This document shows, one piece after another, positions 6,414 to 11,920 of a stretch of 11,920 nt of DNA (position 1 is its first letter; each line of letters begins with the position of its first letter). Source of the stretch: Chloroflexota bacterium (GTDB taxonomy: Bacteria; Chloroflexota; Limnocylindria; Limnocylindrales; CSP1-4). The notes under the pieces are model-generated. The model made no database searches, was not told the DNA's origin, and saw only the letters and a program-made list of their open reading frames with translations. The stretch covers positions 1-11,920 of the forward strand of contig JAOUEG010000033.1 of the NCBI GenBank assembly GCA_029858845.1, given 5' to 3'. The position numbers and the translations under genes were made by a program.

Positions 6414-6419
6414 AGTCTA
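6414..6419 (-). promoter_or_regulatory. Possible -10 box of dnaJ, near-leaderless start
   Basis: TAGACT on the minus strand is identical to the -10 of the rpsU promoter and lies 9 nt before the dnaJ ATG. No good -35 is present at 16-18 nt spacing. The gap 6405-6511 between dnaJ and the glycosylase stop is otherwise GC-rich without an obvious terminator. Confidence 0.4.
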
Positions 6420-6511
6420 CGAGAGGCGGGGCGGATCCGGAGCCGGAGCGACCCGAGCGGCCGCTATCCGTGCCCCTCGCCTCGCATCGGCGTCGGGTGA
6501 CCCCGTTCCCC

Positions 6512-7198
6512 TCACGACGCAGCCAGCGCCGCAGCGCGCGCGATGACGGCATCGAACATCGGGACCGTGAGCCGCCCGGTGAAGGTGTTCTGCTGGGACG
6601 GATGGTAGGACCCGAGCAGCAGGTACGGCCCGATCGAGACCTCGGCCAGATGGCCGAAGCGCGGCTTGGGCCGGACCGGATGACCGGTGGCCGCGACTGC
6701 TCGCAGCGCGGCATCCCAGCCGAACTGACCCAGCGCGACGATCACCCGCGTCGATCGGAGCAGCCCGAGTTCGCGCTCGAGGAATGGCGCGCAGGCGTCA
6801 CGTTCCTCGATCGTCGGCCGGTTCGCGGGTGGGGCGCAGCGCACGGCGGCCGCGATGTACGTGTCGTGGAGGGTCAGGCCGTCGTCCGCCCGGCGCGAGG
6901 ACGGCCGATCCGCCAGGCGCGCCCGATGGAGCGCGGCCCACAGGAAGTCACCCGAGGCGTCGCCGGTGAACACCCGCCCGGTTCGATTCCCGCCGTGGGC
7001 GGCCGGGGCCAATCCGATGACGAGGATCCTGGCGTCCGGGTCGCCGAACCCGGGGAGTGGGCGGCCCCAGTACGGTTCGTCACGGAAGCGAGCGACCTTC
7101 TCGAATGCCACCCGTTCTCGCCAGGCGACCAGGCGCGGGCAATGCCGGCAGTCGACGATCTCCCGCGTGAGTGCCTCGAGGGCGGCGAGGTCGGTCAC
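6512..7198 (-). CDS. Uracil-DNA glycosylase, family 5 (UdgB-like)
   Basis: A 228-aa protein with the hallmarks of family 5 uracil-DNA glycosylases, which remove uracil (and often other deaminated bases) from DNA. Motif 1 is GLAPAAHGGNRTGRVFTGD (62-80); motif 3 is GSYHPSQQNTFTG with H199. Four cysteines, C17, C20, C121 and C136, fit the 4Fe-4S cluster of the family 4/5 enzymes. The GLAPAAHG form, lacking the GEAPG of family 4, supports family 5. The frame is open far upstream, but the start is most likely GTG at 7198-7196, which overlaps the upstream permease stop as GTGA and gives the normal short N-terminus ahead of the first CxxC. The overlap makes it the fourth cistron of the ABC exporter operon, an unexpected setting for a repair enzyme. 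Confidence 0.9.
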   Translation of the reverse strand: MTDLAALEALTREIVDCRHCPRLVAWRERVAFEKVARFRDEPYWGRPLPGFGDPDARILVIGLAPAAHGGNRTGRVFTGDASGDFLWAALHRARLADRPSSRRADDGLTLHDTYIAAAVRCAPPANRPTIEERDACAPFLERELGLLRSTRVIVALGQFGWDAALRAVAATGHPVRPKPRFGHLAEVSIGPYLLLGSYHPSQQNTFTGRLTVPMFDAVIARAAALAAS

Positions 7199-7995
7199 GT
7201 CAGCAGCAGCTTGTCGAGCCGGCGCGACACGACGGCCAGGCCGATGAAACCCATGACACTCAGGTAGGCCACGTGAACGAGCAGGATCGGGCTGATCGCC
7301 CCCACAGTCAGCGATCGGATCAGGTCCACGCCCTGGTAGAGCGGCGTCAGGCGGACGATGACCTGGAGCACCGGGGGGTACGTCTCGATCGGGAAGAAGG
7401 TCGCGGAGAACAGGAACAGCGGCAGGATCACGAGCTGGATGAGATCGAAGTCCTGCCACGTCTTCATGAACGACGTCGCCGCCATGCCGACCGCGCCGAA
7501 CGCGAATCCGATGAGCAACGCCGACGGGACGACGAGGATGGCCCATGGCGAGACGACCAGACCGAAGACGAGCATGACCACGACGAAGCCGAGGGCGTAC
7601 AAGCCGCCCCGGATGAGCGCCCAGGCAAGCTCTCCGACGGCGATGTCGCCGGGCGACAGCGGGGTCGACAGGATCGCCGTGAACGTCTTGTTGTAGTTGA
7701 GCTTGAAGAAGAAGTTGAACGTGCTCTCGTTGATCGCTCCGTTCATCGACGCGCTCGCCAGCAGCGCCGGGGCGACGAACAGCTGGTACGGGATCGGCTC
7801 TCCGTCCGGTCCCGGGATGGTGCCGATCAGGGCACCGAGCCCGAAGCCGATCGAGAGCAGGTAGAAGAGCGGCTCGAAGAACCCGGACAGGATGACCAGC
7901 CAGGTGTGGCGATAGACGTACACGTTGCGCTCGACCAGCCGCATCGACCGACGGCTGCCAGGGATGAGCAGTGGCGTGAGCCGGAGCGCCGTCAT
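7195..7995 (-). CDS. ABC-2/NodJ-type exporter permease, second subunit
   Basis: A 266-aa ABC-2 family membrane protein with about six hydrophobic segments. The first cytoplasmic part (RLVERNVYVYRHTWLVILSG) enters FFEPLFYLLSIGFGLGALIG, typical of NodJ/lipooligosaccharide and drug exporter permeases. Later segments include GELAWALIRGGLYALGFVVV, LVILPLFLFSATFFPIETYP and TPLYQGVDLIRSLTVG; the last two are conserved ABC-2 features before the final helix. It has the same length as, and resembles, the neighbouring permease, so the two probably form a heterodimeric channel. The ATG at 7995-7993 overlaps the preceding permease stop as ATGA; an upstream ATG in the same frame would run through that gene and is rejected. 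It ends in a GTGA overlap with the glycosylase. Substrate unknown. Confidence 0.9.
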   Translation of the reverse strand: MTALRLTPLLIPGSRRSMRLVERNVYVYRHTWLVILSGFFEPLFYLLSIGFGLGALIGTIPGPDGEPIPYQLFVAPALLASASMNGAINESTFNFFFKLNYNKTFTAILSTPLSPGDIAVGELAWALIRGGLYALGFVVVMLVFGLVVSPWAILVVPSALLIGFAFGAVGMAATSFMKTWQDFDLIQLVILPLFLFSATFFPIETYPPVLQVIVRLTPLYQGVDLIRSLTVGAISPILLVHVAYLSVMGFIGLAVVSRRLDKLLLT

Positions 7996-8792
7996 CCGCG
8001 GACCAGGCGCCGGCTGATGTTCCGGACGGCAAGGACGGTACCGACGCCGACGAAGGTCAGCAGGACGGCCAGGTGGACGAGCGCCAGGATCGGCTGCTCG
8101 GTGATCGTCCCCAGCGACAGGGCGCGGGTCAACGCCACGCCGTGATAGAGCGGCGTGAGCCAGGCGATCGGCTGGAGGAGCAGCGGCAGCTGGTCCACCG
8201 GATAGAACGTGCCGGAGAAGAGGAACAGCGGGGTTATCCCGAAGCGGAAGACGGCGTTGAACTTCTCGACCGTTCGCTGCGTCGCCGAAAAGGCCGCGAT
8301 CGGCGCCGCGAAGGCGAGGCCGGTCAGGACGGCCGCCGGGATCGCCAAGCTGATCAGGGGCGAGGACGCGGCCCCGAACAGCACGATCATGATCGTGAAG
8401 ACGGTGGTGATCAGCGTCAGGCGAACGGTGATCCACGCGAGGTTGCCGAGAGCGACGTCACGCCCGGAGATGGGTGTCGCGAACATGGCATGGAAGGTCC
8501 GGTTCCAGACAAGCCCGCCCATGATCGGGAAGGTCGCCTCGAAGGCGGCCGATTGCATCGCCGTCGCCGCGAGGAGCCCGGGGGCGAGGAAGACGAGGTA
8601 GGGCACCCCACCGAGCGCCTCGGACGTCCCGTCATCGACGTACGCGCCCAGACCGAGCCCCATCGCCGTCAGGAACAGGACAGGGAGCAGAAAGGAGCTG
8701 AACAGGCTCGCCCGGAAGGTTCGGCGGTACTGACGGAACCGGTGCTCGAAGACCCGGCCGAACGTCGTTCGCGGGTGGGCCAGAGAGGCCAT
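7992..8792 (-). CDS. ABC-2/NodJ-type exporter permease, first subunit
   Basis: A 266-aa integral membrane protein of the ABC-2 family. After a basic N-terminus (TTFGRVFEHRFRQYRRTFRA) it shows LFSSFLLPVLFLTAMGLGLG, a loop, and FLAPGLLAATAMQSAAFEAT. Further on are the FHAMFATPISGRDVALGNLA segment and the FLFSGTFYPVDQLPLLLQPI then TPLYHGVALTRALSLG pair seen in NodJ- and DrrB-like permeases. It closely parallels the following permease over its whole length (ATPIS/STPLS, FSGTFYPV/FSATFFPI, TPLYHGV/TPLYQGV), indicating an old duplication. The ATG at 8792 forms TGATG with the ATPase stop, and the gene ends in an ATGA overlap with the next permease. It likely forms the transmembrane pathway of an exporter with that permease and the ATPase. 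Substrate unknown. Confidence 0.9.
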   Translation of the reverse strand: MASLAHPRTTFGRVFEHRFRQYRRTFRASLFSSFLLPVLFLTAMGLGLGAYVDDGTSEALGGVPYLVFLAPGLLAATAMQSAAFEATFPIMGGLVWNRTFHAMFATPISGRDVALGNLAWITVRLTLITTVFTIMIVLFGAASSPLISLAIPAAVLTGLAFAAPIAAFSATQRTVEKFNAVFRFGITPLFLFSGTFYPVDQLPLLLQPIAWLTPLYHGVALTRALSLGTITEQPILALVHLAVLLTFVGVGTVLAVRNISRRLVRG

Positions 8793-9742
8793 CAGTCGGC
8801 GAGGGACCGGCCGGTCAGCCGCAGGAAGACGTCTTCGAGCGAGGACCGCCGCACGAGGACCGCCTCTGGCTGGAGACCACGCTGGTGGACCGCCGCCGCC
8901 GCCGCCTCGCCGTCGTCCGCGTACAGGAGGATCCGATCGGGCAGGTGCTCGATCCGCTCGGCGAGGCCCTCGAGCCGCCCGTCAAGGGTCTCGCCGATCC
9001 CCGGGGCGAACCTGAGCTCGGTCACCTCCCGAGTCGAGTACCGCTCGATCAGGCTGCGGGGGCTGCCCTCGGCCACGATCTTCGCCTTGTCCATCACCAC
9101 GAGCCGGTCGCACAACTGCTCCGCCTCGTCCATGTAGTGGGTCGTCAGGACGAGTGTGACACCCCGTTGCTTGAGTCGATACAGCCGATCCCAGAGGAGA
9201 TGGCGGGCCTGCGGGTCCAGGCCGGTCGTCGGCTCGTCGAGCAGCATCAACTCGGGCTCATTGATGAGCGAGCGTGCGATCGTGAGCCGCCGCTTCATCC
9301 CCCCCGACATGTGCTCGACTTGATCGCCGGATCGCTCCGCCAGCTGCGCGAAGTCGAGCAGCTCGTCGGCACGGCGCCCGCACTCGGCGCGGGACAGGCC
9401 GAAGTAGCGTCCGTAGATCACCAGGTTCTCGCGGACGGTCAGCTCGTTGTCGAGCGTGTCCTGCTGGGGGACCACGCCGAGGCGCGCCCGGATCTGCGGC
9501 CCGTGTGACGCGGGATCATGACCGAGGACCCGGAGCGTGCCGCTGGTGACCGGCGACACGCAGCCGATCATTCGCATCGCGGACGTCTTCCCGGCACCGT
9601 TCGGACCGAGGAAGCCGAACGACTCGCCCGGCGCGACGTCGAAGTCGATGGCATCGACCGCCGTGAACGAGCCGAACCGCTTGGTCAGGCCTCGGGCATG
9701 GATGAGCGGCGATGGATCGGTTGCGTCAGGCAGGTGCGGCAT
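8792..9742 (-). CDS. ABC exporter ATP-binding protein (NodI/DrrA-type)
   Basis: A 316-aa ABC ATPase. Visible motifs are Walker A GPNGAGKT (46-53), the Q-loop Q93 in VPQQDTLD, the signature HMSGGM (144-149, with Met where Leu is usual), Walker B LMLLDEP (165-171), the D-loop GLD and the switch histidine H202 in TTHYMDEAE. The 'VPQQDTLDNELTVRENL' segment and 'TTGLDPQARHLLWDRL' are typical of NodI and daunorubicin-resistance DrrA-like ATPases. About 90 C-terminal residues form the accessory domain of this branch, ending SSLEDVFLRLTGRSL. It energises export through the two downstream permeases. The ATG at 9742 has no Shine-Dalgarno but TACCAT lies 9 nt upstream. It starts the operon, whose next gene overlaps the stop by 1 nt. 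The substrate could be a lipid-linked sugar, antibiotic or polysaccharide; the sequence does not say. Confidence 0.93.
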   Translation of the reverse strand: MPHLPDATDPSPLIHARGLTKRFGSFTAVDAIDFDVAPGESFGFLGPNGAGKTSAMRMIGCVSPVTSGTLRVLGHDPASHGPQIRARLGVVPQQDTLDNELTVRENLVIYGRYFGLSRAECGRRADELLDFAQLAERSGDQVEHMSGGMKRRLTIARSLINEPELMLLDEPTTGLDPQARHLLWDRLYRLKQRGVTLVLTTHYMDEAEQLCDRLVVMDKAKIVAEGSPRSLIERYSTREVTELRFAPGIGETLDGRLEGLAERIEHLPDRILLYADDGEAAAAAVHQRGLQPEAVLVRRSSLEDVFLRLTGRSLAD

Positions 9743-9751
9743 CGGTCCGGC

Positions 9752-9757
9752 ATGGTA
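9752..9757 (-). promoter_or_regulatory. Possible -10 box of the ABC exporter operon
   Basis: TACCAT on the minus strand (four of six to TATAAT) lies 9 nt before the ATPase ATG, the same spacing as TAGACT before dnaJ. There is no clear -35. The 30-bp tandem repeat lies immediately upstream (9767-9826), where a regulator could bind. Confidence 0.3.
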
Positions 9758-9766
9758 CCGCCTGTC

Positions 9767-9826
9767 GTCATGGGCCGGGTCGGGAGCCGCCGTCGCGTCA
9801 TGAGCCGGGTCGGGAGCCGCCGTCGC
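9767..9826. repeat. 30-bp tandem direct repeat, two copies
   Basis: Two adjacent 30-bp units, 9767-9796 and 9797-9826, are identical except for one base (G or A at unit position 7). Each contains CCGGGTCGGGAGCCGCCGTC. They fill much of the 141-bp gap between the methyltransferase stop and the ATPase start, 25 bp upstream of the ATPase ATG. The rest of this gap shows no gene. This may be a recent duplication or a duplicated regulator site. Confidence 0.85.
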
Positions 9827-9883
9827 AAAGGCCCGAAGACCTCCGCGGAAGCCATGCCCGCCCTCACGCCGTGCCGACGCGGG

Positions 9884-10642
9884 TTATGCCTGCCCACGGG
9901 CAGCCCAGGCGCGGGCCGGTATCACGAACGGACCATCGCCGAGGACCGTACGGCAGCGATCACGCAGAGCGGCACGATGACCTGGATCCAGACTCTGGAC
10001 GTACGCGCCGGCGGGCCCGACGCCGTGTGTGAACGGCCCCCACCACTCTTCGAAGGTCGGATGCTCGAGGTCTGCCACGAGACTGGTTTCGATGACCGAG
10101 GCCAGGCCGGCGGCCTCGAACAGTTGGGAGAGGTGGCCGCCGCGGGCCCCCGGCAGGTTCGATTCGTCCACGACCCCCGGGTGGACCTCGCGAGCCACGG
10201 ACCAGAACGTCCCCAACGGTCCGAAGCCCCCGGCGTGATCCCAGACGGAGGCGGCGATCGCACCGCCAATGCGCGTCACCCGGGCCATCTCGCGCAGGCC
10301 GGCCACTGGGTCGGGCATGAAATGGACCACGAGCTGGGCCACCGCGGCATCGAACGACGCGCTCTCGAATGGCAGGGCCTCGGCCGACGCGCGCCTGATG
10401 TCGACACCGGGCATCCGCGACCGCGCCGCCTCGACGAACGACCCGGACGGGTCGACGGCGGCCACCGAGGCGGGGCCAAGGCGTCCGACCAGTTCAACGG
10501 TCAGCGTCCCCGGGCCGCATCCGACATCGAGGACCCGCTGGTCCGCGGCCACGCCGGCGAACTCGACGAACTGCGCGGAGAGCCGCCGGGCGTAGCGACC
10601 CATGAACGCGTCGTAGGCAGCCGCGGCGACGTCGAAACCCAT
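9884..10642 (-). CDS. Class I SAM-dependent methyltransferase, unknown substrate
   Basis: A 252-aa Rossmann-fold methyltransferase of the type 11/UbiE-like group. Motif I is VLDVGCGPGTL (37-47), followed by the acidic strand end AAVDPSG (D64). ASAEALPFESASFDAAVAQL (86-105) is the motif II region and REMARVTRIGGAIAASVW (117-134) the motif III/post region. The N-terminal GFDVAAAAYDAFMGRYARRL is the usual substrate-lid helix. The substrate cannot be deduced. The ATG at 10642-10640 gives the expected start; the frame is open further upstream, but that part is Arg-rich and non-conserved. No Shine-Dalgarno is present; TACCGT lies 6 nt upstream, again suggesting a leaderless start. It ends in TAA, the only TAA stop in the window. 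It is separated from trkA by 97 bp and from the ABC operon by 141 bp, so it may be its own unit. Confidence 0.87.
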   Translation of the reverse strand: MGFDVAAAAYDAFMGRYARRLSAQFVEFAGVAADQRVLDVGCGPGTLTVELVGRLGPASVAAVDPSGSFVEAARSRMPGVDIRRASAEALPFESASFDAAVAQLVVHFMPDPVAGLREMARVTRIGGAIAASVWDHAGGFGPLGTFWSVAREVHPGVVDESNLPGARGGHLSQLFEAAGLASVIETSLVADLEHPTFEEWWGPFTHGVGPAGAYVQSLDPGHRAALRDRCRTVLGDGPFVIPARAWAARGQA

Positions 10643-10646
10643 CGCA

Positions 10647-10667
10647 GTACGGTACCCCCGCCCGTAC
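10647..10667. promoter_or_regulatory. Inverted repeat at the methyltransferase promoter
   Basis: GTACGG (10647-10652) and CCGTAC (10662-10667) are perfect 6-bp inverted arms separated by 9 nt, with a nested GGTACC palindrome. The element begins 4 nt upstream of the methyltransferase ATG and covers the possible -10. This is a plausible operator, but a 6-bp arm could arise by chance. Confidence 0.3.
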
Positions 10668-10677
10668 CTCGGCGTCA

Positions 10678-10708
10678 GGCGACGAGGCGCGGCGCGCGGC
10701 GTGTCGCC
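10678..10708 (-). terminator. GC-rich stem-loop downstream of trkA
   Basis: GGCGAC (10678-10683) pairs with GTCGCC (10703-10708), and the intervening sequence contains GCGC-GGC-GCGC, which could fold further. It lies about 30 nt after the trkA stop. There is no T-run, so termination is only suggested. The rest of the 10643-10739 gap holds no gene. Confidence 0.3.
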
Positions 10709-10739
10709 CCGTCGACGAGAAGCCGTCCGTCGGCCCGGA

Positions 10740-11387
10740 TCAGCTGCCGATCCGCTCCAGGCGCTCATCGCTGCCCATCAGGATGAGTTCGTCGCCCGCG
10801 GCGATGACCGTGTCGCGATGAGGGTTGAAGGTGACGTCCGAACCTCGTCGAAGCGCGATCGGGCTGACCTGGAGCCGGCCCGGCAGGTCGAGGTCCCGGA
10901 GCGACCGTCCGACGAACGAGGCGGGCGGCGCGACCTTGACGATGCCGAAGCGCGGGGCGACGTCGAGGTAGTCGATGACGTCGGGGATCGCCAGCGAGTG
11001 CGCGGCACGTATCCCCATCTCGCGCTCCGGGTAGACGACGCGATCGGCTCCGACCCGATCCAGGATGGCGCCGTGGAGGGCCGTCGCAGCCTTGGCGATG
11101 ACGTGACCGACGCCCAGGTTCTTGAGCGCCATGGTGGCGAAGATGCTGGCCTCGGTCGACCCGCTGATGGCCACGATCGCGTAGTCGAATTCGCCGGCGC
11201 CGACCGATCGCAGAGCCGTCTCGTCCGAGGCGTCCAGCTGGACGGCATGGGTCACCTCCGGAGCGATGTCGTTGACCGCCGCCTCGCTCAGATCCACGGC
11301 GAGAACCTCGTGGCCCAGGTGCTCCAGCTCGCGTGCGGCGGCCGTGCCGAACCGGCCGAGGCCGATGACCAGGATGGACGACTTCAT
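10740..11387 (-). CDS. trkA: Trk/Ktr potassium uptake regulatory subunit (TrkA/KtrA)
   Basis: A 215-aa single-unit RCK protein, the cytoplasmic gating ring of a Trk/Ktr K+ transporter. The N-terminal Rossmann domain begins SSILVIGLGRFGTAAARELE with GLGRFG (9-14) for dinucleotide binding and D32 at the end of the second strand; GEFDYAIVAISGSTEAS and KAATALHGAILDRVGADRVVYPERE follow. The C-terminal RCK_C domain covers about 140-212 (FVGRSLRDLDLPGR, AAGDELILMGS). The length fits KtrA or half of E. coli TrkA. The ATG at 11387-11385 has a good Shine-Dalgarno AAGGAG (11398-11393) with a 5-nt spacer; a longer ORF upstream would overlap trkH. It follows trkH by 25 nt and is clearly its operon partner. 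Confidence 0.95.
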   Translation of the reverse strand: MKSSILVIGLGRFGTAAARELEHLGHEVLAVDLSEAAVNDIAPEVTHAVQLDASDETALRSVGAGEFDYAIVAISGSTEASIFATMALKNLGVGHVIAKAATALHGAILDRVGADRVVYPEREMGIRAAHSLAIPDVIDYLDVAPRFGIVKVAPPASFVGRSLRDLDLPGRLQVSPIALRRGSDVTFNPHRDTVIAAGDELILMGSDERLERIGS

Positions 11388-11392
11388 GGCAA

Positions 11393-11398
11393 CTCCTT
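11393..11398 (-). promoter_or_regulatory. Shine-Dalgarno of trkA, fixes the start
   Basis: AAGGAG on the minus strand, 5 nt before the ATG at 11387, inside the short trkH-trkA gap. It supports this start over the in-frame upstream ATG at 11465. Confidence 0.75.
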
Positions 11399-11412
11399 GA
11401 CGAGCGGGACGC

Positions 11413-11920
11413 TCAACCGATGCGCATTGTCTCGACGGCGGGCCGCGACCGGACCGGTCGCGCACGGGCCGTCATGGCCAGGACCAGGGTGAGCGGGCCC
11501 AGCCGGCCGATGAACATCGCGACGATGGCGATCAGGCGGGCCGGATCGGGCAATTCGCGGGTGATGCCGGTCGACGCCCCGACGGTGCCGAACGCGGAGA
11601 TCGATTCGAACAGGACCTGGACGAACGTCGCGCCCGGTGTGGTCAGCTCCAGCAGGAGCGCCACACTGAAGGCGATCGCGATCGACAACAGGGCCACGGA
11701 CAGGGCGCGGTAGATCAGGGCGTGCGGGATGCGGCGACCGAAGGCCATGGCCGACGGGACACCCCGCGCACTGGATACGATCGCCACCAGCAGGATGCTG
11801 AAGGTGTTGACCTTGATGCCCCCCGCCGTCGAGCCCGACGCTCCCCCGATGAACATCAGGGCCATGACAACGAACAGCGACGCGACGGTCAGGCCCGCGG
11901 TGTCCAGAGCGCTGAAACCG
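11413..11920 (-). CDS. trkH: Trk/Ktr potassium channel subunit (TrkH/KtrB), C-terminal part
   Basis: The frame is open from the window edge; the visible part is the last 168 residues, beginning GFSALDTAGLTVASLFVVMA. It is the membrane pore subunit of a K+ uptake system. Diagnostic segments are LMFIGGASGSTAGGIKVNTF, with the GGASGSTAGGIK stretch conserved near the third pore/gate region, then a basic cytoplasmic loop (RGVPSAMAFGRRIPHALIYR), a long TM helix, and the fourth pore loop FESISAFGTVGASTGITREL. The last helix contains IVAMFIGRLGPLTLVLAM. The short C-terminus ends VETMRIG. The N-terminal part, including the first two pore loops, lies beyond base 11920, so completeness cannot be judged. 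It is followed after 25 nt by trkA. Confidence 0.93.
   Translation of the reverse strand, partial: GFSALDTAGLTVASLFVVMALMFIGGASGSTAGGIKVNTFSILLVAIVSSARGVPSAMAFGRRIPHALIYRALSVALLSIAIAFSVALLLELTTPGATFVQVLFESISAFGTVGASTGITRELPDPARLIAIVAMFIGRLGPLTLVLAMTARARPVRSRPAVETMRIG

Noticed and set aside
6405..6511. A CIRCE (HrcA) heat-shock operator upstream of dnaJ
   Set aside because: Looked for the TTAGCACTC-N9-GAGTGCTAA pattern and saw nothing like it in this gap.
6512..8032. A 506-aa version of the glycosylase
   Set aside because: The extra N-terminus is an out-of-frame reading of the permease gene; the GTG at 7198 with a GTGA overlap gives a normal family 5 protein.
7171..8145. Plus-strand open frame (324 aa) rich in Asp, Glu, Arg and Gln
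   Set aside because: This is the usual antisense translation of hydrophobic permease genes in high-GC DNA; the same applies to the frame at 8073-9137.
7195..8436. A 413-aa version of the second permease
   Set aside because: The first 147 residues overlap the other permease gene out of frame and are not membrane-like; the ATG at 7995 fits the ATGA overlap and family length.
9767..9826. The tandem repeat as a CRISPR array
   Set aside because: Only two units, directly adjacent with no spacers, and no cas genes in the window.

Overview
This is a high-GC stretch of ordinary bacterial chromosome, with tightly packed genes and overlapping stop/start codons. The gene content points to a high-GC member of the Chloroflexota, possibly of the Limnocylindria/Ellin6529 type. 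Reasons: ribosomal protein S21 and a 7TM-HD (PgpH-type) phosphohydrolase, both largely absent from high-GC Actinobacteria, sit in a Firmicutes/Chloroflexota-like chaperone/translation gene order. This placement is inference; no 16S rRNA gene or other marker is present. All genes except one are on the minus strand, so the window is easiest to read from right to left.

Region 11920-10740 (minus): the 3' part of a TrkH/KtrB-type potassium channel subunit, then its cytoplasmic regulator TrkA/KtrA. Region 10739-9884: a 97-bp gap holding a small inverted repeat, then a class I SAM-dependent methyltransferase of unknown substrate. Region 9883-9743: an intergenic region with a 30-bp tandem duplication. 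Region 9742-6512: a tightly coupled four-gene operon (start/stop overlaps of 1-4 nt) with a NodI/DrrA-type ABC ATPase, two paralogous 266-aa ABC-2/NodJ-type permeases and a family 5 uracil-DNA glycosylase.

Region 6404-1 is a version of the conserved cluster dnaJ-prmA-...-hit-...-rpsU-yqeY-pgpH. DnaJ is followed by ribosomal protein L11 methyltransferase, a four-TM membrane protein of unknown function, a HIT-family hydrolase, a small lipoprotein, then rpsU (S21, TTG start), yqeY (GTG start) and the N-terminus of the HD phosphohydrolase. The cluster is split by the only plus-strand gene (1195-2847), a long-chain acyl-CoA synthetase-like AMP-binding enzyme. That gene is convergent with the lipoprotein and divergent from rpsU. 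The 217-bp divergent region holds a good sigma70-type promoter for rpsU and a perfect 10-bp inverted repeat in front of the synthetase.

No stretch longer than 300 bp lacks a gene. I see no tRNA, rRNA, CRISPR array, insertion sequence or phage gene. I found no clearly new multi-gene system. The most interesting points are the inverted repeat at the synthetase promoter, the glycosylase translationally coupled to an exporter, the unrecognised membrane protein and lipoprotein embedded in the dnaJ-prmA-hit cluster, several SD-less starts with a -10-like hexamer immediately upstream, and the 30-bp tandem duplication.
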